Assembly: GCF_037975245.1 (NCBI RefSeq)
Contig: NC_092572.1
Coordinates: 7,205,501 to 7,269,500 of the forward strand
Length of the DNA stretch: 64,000 bases
From: Apostichopus japonicus
Lineage: Eukaryota > Echinodermata > Holothuroidea > Aspidochirotida > Stichopodidae
Direction: 5' to 3'
A program made the position numbers and the translations under genes. Below are positions 1-13,560 of this stretch, in pieces. Under the pieces are notes generated by a model that was given only the letters and a program-made list of their open reading frames with translations, made no database searches and was not told where the DNA came from. Positions within the stretch are counted from its first letter, which is position 1. Each line of letters opens with the position of its first letter.

Positions 1-2668
1 CGCGTAGGCACGAGCTGTAAAAGATCGGCAAAAGACGTCATCACCGGGGTTCGAACCACGGATGCAAAAGAGAGTCTCGATCGTCAGCTCGTACAGTGCG
101 CCAAGCCATCGCGCCACTGTATGGACTGAGATATTAGGTGGATTAACTAATACTTACAGCTCCCCGTGTAGGCACGAGCTGTCAAAGATCGGCAAAAGAC
201 GTCATCACCGGGGTTCGAACCACGGATGCAAAAGAGAGTCTCGATCACCAGCTCGTACAGTGCGCCAAGCCATCGCGCCACTGTATGGACTGAGATATTA
301 GGTGGATTAACTAATACTTACAGCTCCCCGTGTAGGTACGAGCTGTAAAAGATCGGCAAAAGACGTCATCACCGGGGTTCGAACCACGGATGCAAAAGAG
401 AGTATCGATCATCAGCTCGTACAGTGCGCCAAGCCATCGCGCCACTGTATGGACTGAGATATTAGGTGGATTAACTAATACTTACAGCTCCCCGTGTAGG
501 CACGAGCTGTAAAAGATCGACGATAGACGTCACCGGGGTTCGAACCACGGATGCAAAAGAGAGTCTCGATCATCAGCTCGTACAGTGCGCCTGGCCATCG
601 CGCCACTGTATGGACAGAGATATTAGGTGGATTAACTAATACTTTCAGCTCCCCGTGTAGGCACGAGCTGTAAAAGCTTGGCAAAAGACGTCATCACCGG
701 GGTTCGAACAACGGATGCAAAAGAGAGTCTCGATTATCAGCTCGTACAGTGCGCCAAGCCATCGCGCCACTGTATGGACTGAGATATTAGGTGGATTAAC
801 TAATACTTTCAGCTCCCCGCGTAGGCACGAGCTGAAAATGATCGGCAAAAGACGTCATCACCGGGGTTCGAACAACGGATGCAAAAGAGAGTCTCGATCA
901 TCAGCTCGTACAGTGCGCCAAGCCATCGCGCCACTGTATGGACAGAGATATTAGGTGGATTAACTAATACTTTCAGCTCCCCGCGTAGGCACGAGCTGTA
1001 AATGATCGGCAAAAGACGTCATCACCTGGGTTCGAACCACGGATGCAAAAGAGAGTCTCGATCATCAGCTCGTACAGTGCGCCAAGCCATCGCGCCACTG
1101 TATGGACTGAGATATCAAGTGGATTAACTAATACTTACAGCTCCCCGCGTAGACACGAGCTGTAAAAGATCGGCAAAAGACGTCATCACCGGGGTTCGAA
1201 CCACGGATGCAAAAGAGAGTCTCGATCATCAGCTCGTACAGTGCGCCAAGCCATCGCGCCTCTGTATGGACTGAGATATTAGGTGGATTAACTAATACTT
1301 ACAGCTCCCCGTGTAGGCACGAGCTCTAAAAGATCGGCAAAAGACGTCATCACCGGGGTTCGAACCACGGATGCAAAAGAGAGTCTCGATCATCAGCTCG
1401 TACAGTGCGCCAAGCCATCGCGCCACTGTATGGACTGAGATATTAGGTGGATTAACTAATACTTACAGCTCCCCGCGAAGGCACGAGCTGTAAAAGATCG
1501 GCAAAAGACGTCATCACCGGGGTTCGAACCACGGATGCAAAAGAGAGTCTCGATCATCAGCTCGTACAGTGCGCCAATCCATCGCGCTACTGTATGGACT
1601 GAGATATTAAGTGGATTAAATAATACTTACAGCTCCCCGTGTAGGCACGAGCTGTAAAAGATCGGCAAAAGACGTCATCACCTGGGTTCGAACCACGGAT
1701 GCAAAAGAGAGTCTCGATCATCAGCTCGTACAGTGCGCCAAGCCATCGCGCCACTGTATGGACTGAGATATTAGGTGGATTAACTAATACTTACAGCTCT
1801 CCGTGTAGGCACGAGCTGTAAAAGATCGTCAAAAGACGTCATCACCTGTTTTCGAACCACGGATGCAAAAGAGAGTCTCGATCATCAGCTCGTACAGTGC
1901 GCCAAGCCATCGCGCCACTGTATGGACTGAGATATTAGGTGGATTAACTAATACTTACAGCTCCCCGTGTAGGCACGAGCTGTAAAAGATCGTCAAAAGA
2001 CGTCATCACCGGGGTTCGAACCACGGATGCAAAAGAGAGTTTCGATCATCAGCTCGTACAGTGCGCCACGCCATCGCGCCACTGTATGGGCTAAGATATT
2101 CGGTGGATTAACTAATACTTACAGCTCCCCGTGTAGGCACGAGCTGTAAAAGATCGTCAAAAGACGTCATCACCTGGGTTCGAACCACGGATGCAAAAGA
2201 GAGTCTCGATCATCAGCTCGTACAGTGCGCCAAGCCATCGCGCCACTGTATGGACTGAGATATAAGGTGGATTAATTAACTAATACTTACAGCTCCCCGT
2301 GTAGGCACGAGCTGTAAAAGATCGGCAAAAGACGTCATCACCGGGGTTCGAACCACGGATGCAAAAGAGAGTCTCGATCATCAGCTCGTACAGTGCGCCA
2401 AGCCATCGCGCCACTGTATGGACTGAGATATTAGGTGGATTAACTAATACTTACAGCTCAACGCGTACGCACGAGCTGCAAAAGATGGACGATAGACGTC
2501 ATCACCGGGGTTCGAACCACGGATGCAAAAGAGAGTCTCGATCATCAGCTCGTACAGTGCGCCAAGCCATCGCGCCACTGTTTGGACTGAGATATTAGGT
2601 GGATTAACTAATACTTACAGCTCCCCGCGTACGCACGAGCTGTAAAAGATCGGGAAAAGACGTCATCA

Positions 2669-2686
2669 CCGTGGTTCGAACCACGG
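2669..2686. repeat. 18-bp perfect palindrome variant of the B-box dyad
   Basis: In this monomer the usual ACCGGGGTTCG is ACCGTGGTTCG, which extends the GGTTCGAACC dyad to the perfect palindrome CCGTGGTTCGAACCACGG. The same change occurs at 52150-52167 and 55908-55925; the last two are copies in the 3758-bp duplication. Confidence 0.85.
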
Positions 2687-5559
2687 ATGCAAAAGATAGT
2701 CTCGATCATCAGCTCGTACAGTGCGCCAAGCCATCGCGCCACTGTATGGACTGAGATATTAGGTGGATTAACTAATACTTACAGCTCAACGCGTAGGCAC
2801 GAGCTGTAAAAGATCGGGAAAAGACGTCATCACCGGGGTTCGAACCACGGATGCAAAAGAGAGTCTCGATCATCAGCTCGCACAGTGCGCCAAGCCATCG
2901 CGCCACTGTATGGACTGAGATATTAGGTGGATTAACTAATACTTACAGCTCCCCGCGAAGGCACGAGCTGCAAAAGATCGGCAAAAGACGTCATCACCGG
3001 GGTTCGAACCACGGATGCAAAAGATAGTCTCGATCATCAGCTCGCACAGTGCGCAAAGCCATCGCGCCACTGTATGGACTGAGATATTAGTTGGATTAAC
3101 TAATACTTACGGATCCCCGCGAAGGCACGAGCTGCAAAAGATCGGCAAAAGACGTCATCACCGGGGTTCGAACCACGGATGCAAAAGATAGTCTCGATCA
3201 TCAGCTCGTACAGTGCGCCAAGCCATCGCGCCACTGTATGGACTGAGATATTAGTTGGATTAACTAATACTTACAGCTCAACGCGTACGCACGAGCTGCA
3301 AAAGATGGACGATAGACGTCATCACCGGGGTTCGAACCACGGATGCAAAAGAGAGTCTCGATCATCAGCTCGTACAGTGCGCCAAGCCATCGCGCCACTG
3401 TATGGACTGAGATATAAGGTGGATTAACTAATACTTACAGCTCAACGCGTACGCACGAGCTGCAAAAGATGGACGATATACGTCATCACCGGGGTTCGAA
3501 CCACGGATGCAAAAGATAGTCTCGATCATCAGCTCGTACAGTGCGCCAAGCCATCGCGCCACTGTATGGACTGAGATATTAGGTGGATTAACTAATACTT
3601 ACAGCTCCCCGCGTAGGCACGAACTGTAACAGATCGGCAAAAGACGTCATCACCGGGGTTCGAACCACGGATGCAAAAGAGAGTCTCGATCATAGGCTCG
3701 TACAGTGCGCCAAGCCATCGCGCCACTGTATGGACTGAGATATTAGGTGGATTAACTAATACTTACAGCTCCCCGCGTAGGCACGAACTGTAAAAGATCG
3801 GCAAAAGACGTCATCACCGGGGTTCGAACCACGGATGCAAAAGAGAGTCTCGATCACCAGCTCGTACAGTGCGCCAAGCCATCGCGCCACTGTATGGACT
3901 GAGATATTAGGTGGATTAACTAATACTTACAGCTCCCCGCGAAGGCACGAGCTGTAAAAGATCGGCAAAAGACGTCATCACCGAGGTTCGAACCACGGAT
4001 GCAAAAGAGAGTCTCGATCATCAGCTCGTACAGTGCGCCAAGCCATCGCGCCACTGTATGGACTGAGATATTAGGTGGATTAACTAATACTTACAGCTCC
4101 CCGCGAAGGCACGAGCTGTAAAAGATCGGCAAAAGACGTCATCACCGGGGTTCGAACCACGGATGCAAAAGAGAGTCTCGATCATCAGCTCGTACAGTGC
4201 GCCAAGCCATCGCGCCACTGTATGGACTGAGATATTAGGTGGATTAACTAATACTTACAGCTCCCCGTGTAGGCACGAGCTCTAAAAGATCGGCAAAAGA
4301 CGTCATCACCGGGGTTCGAACCACGGATGCAAAAGAGAGTCTCGATCATCAGCTCGTACAGTGCGCCAAGCCATCGCGCCACTGTATGGACTGATATATT
4401 AGGTGGATTAACTAATACTTACAGCTCCCCGCGAAGGCACGAGCTGTAAAAGATCGGCAAAAGACGTCATCACCGGGGTTCGAACCACGGATGCAAAAGA
4501 GAGTCTCGATCATAGGCTCGTACAGTGCGCCAAGCCATCGCGCCACTGTATGGACTGAGATATTAGGTGGATTAAATAATACTTACAGCTTCCCGTGTAG
4601 GCACGAGCTGTAAAAGATCGGCAAAAGACGTCATCACCGGGATTCGAACCACGGATGCAAAAGAGAGTCTCGATCATCAGCTCGTACAGTGCGCCAAGCC
4701 ATCGCGCCACTGTATGGACTGAGATATCAGGTGGATTAACTAATACTTACAGCTCCCCTTGTAGGCACGAGCTGTAAAAGATCGGCAAAAGACGTCATCA
4801 CCGGGGTTCGAACCACGGATGCAAAAGAGAGTCTCGATCATCAGCTCGTACAGTGCGCCAAGCCATCGCGCCACTGTATGGACTGAGATATTAGGTGGAT
4901 TAACTAATACTTACAGCTCCCCGTGTAGGCACGAGCTGTAAAAGATCGACGATAGACGTCACCGGGGTTCGAACCACGGATGCAAAAGAGAGTCTCGATC
5001 ATCAGCTCGTACAGTGCGCCAAGCCATCGCGCCACTGTATGGACTGAGATATTAGGTGGATTAACTAATACTTACAGCTCCCCGCGAAGGCACGAGCTGC
5101 AAAAGATCGGCAAAAGACGTCATCACCGGGGTTCGAACCACGGATGCAAAAGATAGTCTCGATCATCAGCTCGCACAGTGCGCCAAGCCATCGCGCCACT
5201 GTATGGACTGAGATATTAGTTGGATTAACTAATACTTACGGCTCCCGGCGAAGGCACGAGCTGCAAAAGATGGACGATAGACGTCATCACCGGGGTTCGA
5301 ACCACGGATGCAAAAGAGAGTCTCGATCATCAGCTCGTACAGTGCGCCAAGCCATCGCGCCACTGTTTGGACTGAGATATTAGGTGGATTAACTAATACT
5401 TACAGCTCAACGCGTACGCACGAGCTGCAAAAGATGGACGATAGACGTCATCACCGGGGTTCGAACCACGGATGCAAAAGAGAGTCTCGATAATCAGCTC
5501 GTACAGTGCGCCAAGCCATCGCGCCACTGTTTGGACTGAGATATTAGGTGGATTAACTA

Positions 5560-7855
5560 ATACTTACAGCTCAACGCGTACGCACGAGCTGCAAAAGATG
5601 GACGATAGACGTCATCACCGGGGTTCGAACCACGGATGCAAAAGAGAGTCTCGATCATCAGCTCGTACAGTGCGCCAAGCCATCGCGCCACTGTATGGAC
5701 TGAGATATTAGGTGGATTAACTAATACTTACAGCTCAACGCGTACGCACGAGCTGCAAAAGATGGACGATAGACGTCATCACCGGGGTTCGAACCACGGA
5801 TGCAAAAGAGAGTCTCGATCATCAGCTCGTACAGTGCGCCAAGCCATCGCGCCACTGTTTGGACTGAGATATTAGGTGGATTAACTAATACTTACAGCTC
5901 AACGCGTACGCACGAGCTGCAAAAGATGGACGATAGACGTCATCACCGGGGTTCGAACCACGGATGCAAAAGAGAGTCTCGATCATCAGCTCGTACAGTG
6001 CGCCATGCCATCGCGCCACTGTATGGACTGAGATATTAGGTGGATTAACTAATACTTACAGCTCAACGCGTAGGCACGAGCTGTAAAAGATCGGCAAAAG
6101 ACGTCATCACCGGGGTTCGAACCACGGATGCAAAAGAGAGTCTCGATCATCAGCTCGCACAGTGCGCCAAGCCATCGCGCCACTGTATGGACTGAGATAT
6201 TAGGTGGATTAACTAATACTTACAGCTCCCCGCGAAGGAACGAACTGCAAAAGATCGGCAAAAGACGTCATCACCGGGGTTCGAACCACGGATGCAAAAG
6301 AGAGTCTCGATCTTCAGCTCGCACAGTGCGCCAAGCCATCGCGCCACTATATGGACTGAGATATTAGTTGGATTAACTAATACTTACAGCTCCCTGCGAA
6401 TGCACGAGCTGCAAAAGATGGACGATAGACGTCATCACCGGGGTTCGAACCACGGATGCAAAAGAGAGTCTCGATCATCAGCTCGTACAGTGCGCCAAGC
6501 CATCGCGCCACAATATGGACTGAGATATTAGTTGGATTAACTAATAGTTACAGCTCAACGCGTACGCACGAGCTGCAAAAGATGGACGATAGACGTCATC
6601 ACCGGGGTTCGAACCACGGATTCAAAAGAGAGTCTCGATCATCAGCTCGTACAGTGCGCCAAGCCATCGCGCCACTGTATGGACTGAGATATAAGGTGGA
6701 TTAACTAATACTTACAGCTCAACGCGTACGCACGAGCTGCAAAAGATGGACGATAGACGTCATCACCGGGGTTCGAACCACGGATGCAAAAGAGAGTCTC
6801 GATCATCAGCTCGTACAGTGCGCCAAGCCATCGCGCCACTGTATGGACTGAGATATTAGGTGGATTAACTAATACTTACAGCTCAACGCGTACGCACGAG
6901 CTGCAAAAGATGGACGATAGACGTCATCACCGGGGTTCGAACCACGGATGCAAAAGAGAGTCTCGATCATCAGCTCGTACAGTGCGCCAAGCCATCGCGC
7001 CACTGTTTGGACTGAGATATTAGGTGGATTAACTAATACTTACAGCTCAACGCGTACGCACGAGCTGCAAAAGATGGACGATAGACGTCATCACCGGGGT
7101 TCGAACCACGGATGCAAAAGAGAGTCTCGATCATCAGCTCGTACAGTGCGCCATGCCATCGCGCCACTGTATGGACTGAGATATTAGGTGGATTAACTAA
7201 TACTTACAGCTCAACGCGTAGGCACGAGCTGTAAAAGATCGGCAAAAGACGTCATCACCGGGGTTCGAACCACGGATGCAAAAGAGAGTCTCGATCATCA
7301 GCTCGCACAGTGCGCCAAGCCATCGCGCCACTGTATGGACTGAGATATTAGGTGGATTAACTAATACTTACAGCTCCCCGCGAAGGAACGAACTGCAAAA
7401 GATCGGCAAAAGACGTCATCACCGGGGTTCGAACCACGGATGCAAAAGAGAGTCTCGATCTTCAGCTCGCACAGTGCGCCAAGCCATCGCGCCACTATAT
7501 GGACTGAGATATTAGTTGGATTAACTAATACTTACAGCTCCCTGCGAATGCACGAGCTGCAAAAGATGGACGATAGACGTCATCACCGGGGTTCGAACCA
7601 CGGATGCAAAAGAGAGTCTCGATCATCAGCTCGTACAGTGCGCCAAGCCATCGCGCCACTGTATGGACTGAGATATTAGTTGGATTAACTAATAGTTACA
7701 GCTCAACGCGTACGCACGAGCTGCAAAAGATGGACGATAGACGTCATCACCGGGGTTCGAACCACCGATGCAAAAGAGAGTCTCGATCATCAGCTCGTAC
7801 AGTGCGCCAAGCCATCGCGCCACTGTATGGACTGAGATATAAGGTGGATTAACTA
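5560..7855. repeat. Tandem 7-monomer higher-order repeat (1148 bp, two copies)
   Basis: 5560-6707 and 6708-7855 match monomer by monomer at an offset of 1148 bp (7 x 164). Rare variants are shared: GCGCCATGCC near 6003 and 7151, GAAGGAACGAACTG near 6235 and 7383, GATCTTCAGCTCGC near 6309 and 7457, and TAATAGTTACAG near 6542 and 7690. A few single-base differences (CACAATATGG against CACTGTATGG; GGATTCAAAAG against CCGATGCAAAAG) show slight divergence. A partial third copy continues to about 8015. Confidence 0.9.
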
Positions 7856-9489
7856 ATACTTACAGCTCAACGCGTACGCACGAGCTGCAAAAGATGGACG
7901 ATAGACGTCATCACCGGGGTTCGAACCACGGATGCAAAAGAGAGTCTCGATCATCAGCTCGTACAGTGCGCCAAGCCATCGCGCCACTGTATGGACTGAG
8001 ATATTAGGTGGATTAACTAATGTTTACAGCTCAACGCGTACGCACGAGCTGCAAAAGATGGACGATAGACGTCATCACCGGGGTTCGAACCACGGATGCA
8101 AAAGAGAGTCTCGATCATAGGCTCGTACAGTGCGCCAAGCCATCGCGCCACTGTATGGACTGAGATATTAGGTGGATTAACTAATACTTACAGCTCCCCG
8201 CGTAGGCACGAACTGTACAAGATCGGCAAAAGACGTCATCACCGGGGTTCGAACCACGGATGCAAAAGAGAGTCTCGATCACCAGCTCGTACAGTGCGCC
8301 AAGCCATCGCGCCACTGTATGGACTGAGATATTAGGTGGATTAACTAATACTTACAGCTCCCCGCGAAGGCACGAGCTGTAAAAGATCGGCAAAAGACGT
8401 CATCACCGGGGTTCGAACCACGGATGCAAAAGAGAGTCTCGATCATCAGCTCGTACAGTGCGCCAAGCCATCGCGCCACTGTATGGACTGAGATATTAGG
8501 TGGATTAACTAATACTTACAGCTCCCCGTGTAGGCACGAGCTGTAAAAGATCGGCAAAAGACGTCATCACCGAGGTTCGAACCACGGATGCAAAAGAGAG
8601 TCTCGATCATCAGCTCGTACAGTGCGCCAAGCCATCGCGCCACTGTATGGACTGAGATATTAGGTGGATTAACTAATACTTACAGCTCCCCCGAAGGCAC
8701 GAGCTGTAAAAGATCGGCAAAAGACGTCATCACCGGGGTTCGAACCACGGATGCAAAAGAGAGTCTCGATCATAGGCTCGTACAGTGCGCCAAGCCATCG
8801 CGCCACTGTATGGACTGAGATATTAGGTGGAATAAATAATACTTACAGCTTCCCGTGTAGGCACGAGCTGTAAAAGATCGGCAAAAGACGTCATCACCGG
8901 GATTCGAACCACGGATGCAAAAGAGAGTCTCGATCATCAGCTCGTACAGTGCGCCAAGCCATCGCGCCACTGTATGGACTGAGATATTAGGTGGATTAAC
9001 TAATACTTACAGCTCAACGCGTACGCACGAGCTGCAAAAGATGGACGATAGACGTCATCACCGGGGTTCGAACAACGGATGCAAAAGAGAGTCTCGATCA
9101 TCAGCTCGTACAGTGCGCCAAGCCATCGCGCCACTGTATGGACTGAGATATTAGGTGGATTAACTAATACTTACAGCTCCCCGCGAAGGCACGAGCTGTA
9201 AAAGATCGGCAAAAGACGTCATCACCGGGGTTCGAACCACGGATGCAAAAGAGAGTCTCGATCATCAGCTCGTACAGTGCGCCAAGCCATCGCGCCACTG
9301 TATGGACTGAGATATTAGGTGGATTAACTAATACTTACAGCTCCCCGTGTAGGCACGAGCTGTAAAAGATCGACGATAGACGTCACCGGGGTTCGAACCA
9401 CGGATGCAAAAGAGAGTCTCGATCATCAGCTCGTACAGTGCGCCAAGCCATCGCGCCACTGTATGGACTGAGATATTAGGTGGATTAAC

Positions 9490-12400
9490 TAATACTTACA
9501 GCTCCCCGCGAAGGCACGAGCTGCAAAAGATCGGCAAAAGACGTCATCACCGGGGTTCGAACCACGGATGCAAAAGATAGTCTCGATCATCAGCTCGCAC
9601 AGTGCGCCAAGCCATCGCGCCACTGTATGGACTGAGATATTAGTTGGATTAACTAATACTTACGGCTCCCGGCGAAGGCACGAGCTGCAAAAGATGGACG
9701 ATAGACGTCATCACCGGGGTTCGAACCACGGATGCAAAAGAGAGTCTCGATCATCAGCTCGTACAGTGCGCCAAGCCATCGCGCCACTGTTTGGACTGAG
9801 ATATTAGGTGGATTAACTAATACTTACAGCTCAACGCGTACGCACGAGCTGCAAAAGATGGACGATAGACGTCATCACCGGGGTTCGAACCACGGATGCA
9901 AAAGAGAGTCTCGATCATCAGCTCGTACAGTGCGCCAAGCCATCGCGCCACTGTTTGGACTGAGATATTAGGTGGATTAACTAATACTTACAGCTCAACG
10001 CGTACGCACGAGCTGCAAAAGATGGACGATAGACGTCATCACCGGGGTTCGAACCACGGATGCAAAAGAGAGTCTCGATCATCAGCTCGTACAGTGCGCC
10101 AAGCCATCGCGCCACTGTATGGACTGAGATATTAGGTGGATTAACTAATACTTACAGCTCAACGCGTAGGCACGAGCTGTAAAAGATCGGCAAAAGACGT
10201 CATCACCGGGGTTCGAACCACGGATGCAAAAGAGAGTCTCGATCATCAGCTCGCACAGTGCGCCAAGCCATCGCGCCACTGTATGGACTGAGATATTAGG
10301 TGGATTAACTAATACTTACAGCTCCCTGCGAATGCACGAGCTGCAAAAGATGGACGATAGACGTCATCACCGGGGTTCGAACCACGGATGCAAAAGAGAG
10401 TCTCGATCATCAGCTCGTACAGTGCGCCAAGCCATCGCGCCACTGTATGGACTGAGATATTAGGTGGATTAACTAATACTTACAGCTCAACGCGTACGCA
10501 CGAGCTGCAAAAGATGGACGATAGACGTCATCACCGGGGTTCGAACCACGGATGCAAAAGAGAGTCTCGATCATCAGCTCGTACAGTGCGCCAAGCCATC
10601 GCGCCACTGTTTGGACTGAGATATTAGGTGGATTAACTAATACTTACAGCTCAACGCGTACGCACGAGCTGCAAAAGATGGACGATAGACGTCATCACCG
10701 GGGTTCGAACCACGGATGCAAAAGAGAGTCTCGATCATCAGCTCGTACAGTGCGCCATGCCATCGCGCCACTGTATGGACTGAGATATTAGGTGGATTAA
10801 CTAATACTTACAGCTCAACGCGTAGGCACGAGCTGTAAAAGATCGGCAAAAGACGTCATCACCGGGGTTCGAACCACGGATGCAAAAGAGAGTCTCGATC
10901 ATCAGCTCGCACAGTGCGCCAAGCCATCGCGCCACTGTATGGACTGAGATATTAGGTGGATTAACTAATACTTACAGCTCCCCGCGAAGGAACGAACTGC
11001 AAAAGATCGGCAAAAGACGTCATCACCGGGGTTCGAACCACGGATGCAAAAGAGAGTCTCGATCTTCAGCTCGCACAGTGCGCCAAGCCATCGCGCCACT
11101 ATATGGACTGAGATATTAGTTGGATTAACTAATACTTACAGCTCCCTGCGAATGCACGAGCTGCAAAAGATGGACGATAGACGTCATCACCGGGGTTCGA
11201 ACCACGGATGCAAAAGAGAGTCTCGATCATCAGCTCGTACAGTGCGCCAAGCCATCGCGCCACAATATGGACTGAGATATTAGTTGGATTAACTAATACT
11301 TACAGCTCAACGCGTACGCACGAGCTGCAAAAGATGGACGATAGACGTCATCACCGGGGTTCGAACCACGGATTCAAAAGAGAGTCTCGATCATCAGCTC
11401 GTACAGTGCGCCAAGCCATCGCGCCACTGTATGGACTGAGATATAAGGTGGATTAACTAATACTTACAGCTCAACGCGTACGCACGAGCTGCAAAAGATG
11501 GACGATAGACGTCATCACCGGGGTTCGAACCACGGATGCAAAAGAGAGTCTCGATCATCAGCTCGTACAGTGCGCCAAGCCATCGCGCCACTGTATGGAC
11601 TGAGATATTAGGTGGATTAACTAATACTTACAGCTCAACGCGTACGCACGAGCTGCAAAAGATGGACGATAGACGTCATCACCGGGGTTCGAACCACGGA
11701 TGCAAAAGAGAGTCTCGATCATCAGCTCGTACAGTGCGCCAAGCCATCGCGCCACTGTTTGGACTGAGATATTAGGTGGATTAACTAATACTTACAGCTC
11801 AACGCGTACGCACGAGCTGCAAAAGATGGACGATAGACGTCATCACCGGGGTTCGAACCACGGATGCAAAAGAGAGTCTCGATCATCAGCTCGTACAGTG
11901 CGCCATGCCATCGCGCCACTGTATGGACTGAGATATTAGGTGGATTAACTAATACTTACAGCTCAACGCGTAGGCACGAGCTGTAAAAGATCGGCAAAAG
12001 ACGTCATCACCGGGGTTCGAACCACGGATGCAAAAGAGAGTCTCGATCATCAGCTCGCACAGTGCGCCAAGCCATCGCGCCACTGTATGGACTGAGATAT
12101 TAGGTGGATTAACTAATACTTACAGCTCCCCGCGAAGGAACGAACTGCAAAAGATGGACGATAGACGTCATCACCGGGGTTCGAACCACGGATGCAAAAG
12201 AGAGTCTCGATCATCAGCTCGTACAGTGCGCCAAGCCATCGCGCCACTGTATGGACTGAGATATTAGTTGGATTAACTAATAGTTACAGCTCAACGCGTA
12301 CGCACGAGCTGCAAAAGATGGACGATAGACGTCATCACCGGGGTTCGAACCACGGATGCAAAAGAGAGTCTCGATCATCAGCTCGTACAGTGCGCCAAGC

Positions 12401-13560
12401 CATCGCGCCACTGTATGGACTGAGATATAAGGTGGATTAACTAATACTTACAGCTCAACGCGTACGCACGAGCTGCAAAAGATGGACGATAGACGTCATC
12501 ACCGGGGTTCGAACCACGGATGCAAAAGAGAGTCTCGATCATCAGCTCGTACAGTGCGCCAAGCCATCGCGCCACTGTATGGACTGAGATATTAGGTGGA
12601 TTAACTAATGTTTACAGCTCAACGCGTACGCACGAGCTGCAAAAGATGGACGATAGACGTCATCACCGGGGTTCGAACCACGGATGCAAAAGAGAGTCTC
12701 GATCATAGGCTCGTACAGTGCGCCAAGCCATCGCGCCACTGTATGGACTGAGATATTAGGTGGATTAACTAATACTTACAGCTCCCCGCGTAGGCACGAA
12801 CTGTACAAGATCGGCAAAAGACGTCATCACCGGGGTTCGAACCACGGATGCAAAAGAGAGTCTCGATCACCAGCTCGTACAGTGCGCCAAGCCATCGCGC
12901 CACTGTATGGACTGAGATATTAGGTGGATTAACTAATACTTACAGCTCCCCGCGAAGGCCCGAGCTGTAAAAGATCGGCAAAAGACGTCATCACCGGGGT
13001 TCGAACCACGGATGCAAAAGAGAGTCTCGATCATCAGCTCGTACAGTGCGCCAAGCCATCGCGCCACTGTATGGACTGAGATATTAGGTGGATTAACTAA
13101 TACTTACAGCTCCCCGTGTAGGCACGAGCTGTAAAAGATCGGCAAAAGACGTCATCACCGAGGTTCGAACCACGGATGCAAAAGAGAGTCTCGATCATCA
13201 GCTCGTACAGTGCGCCAAGCCATCGCGCCACTGTATGGACTGAGATATTAGGTGGATTAACTAATACTTACAGCTCCCCCGAAGGCACGAGCTGTAAAAG
13301 ATCGGCAAAAGACGTCATCACCGGGGTTCGAACCACGGATGCAAAAGAGAGTCTCGATCATAGGCTCGTACAGTGCGCCAAGCCATCGCGCCACTGTATG
13401 GACTGAGATATTAGGTGGAATAAATAATACTTACAGCTTCCCGTGTAGGCACGAGCTGTAAAAGATCGGCAAAAGACGTCATCACCGGGATTCGAACCAC
13501 GGATGCAAAAGAGAGTCTCGATCATCAGCTCGTACAGTGCGCCAAGCCATCGCGCCACTG
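9490..13560. repeat. Second copy of the 5.1-8.9 kb block (offset 4424 to 4752 to 4588 bp)
   Basis: This stretch repeats the monomer order seen at about 5070-8970, including the internal 1148-bp duplication (about 10310-12440). The offset changes from 4424 through 4752 to 4588 bp, the last step being exactly one monomer (164 bp). The step coincides with a chimeric monomer at about 12141-12160. Rare markers shared with the first block include CTCCCCCGAAGG (about 8686 and 13274), TGTACAAGATCGG and ATTAGGTGGAATAAATAA. Confidence 0.85.
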
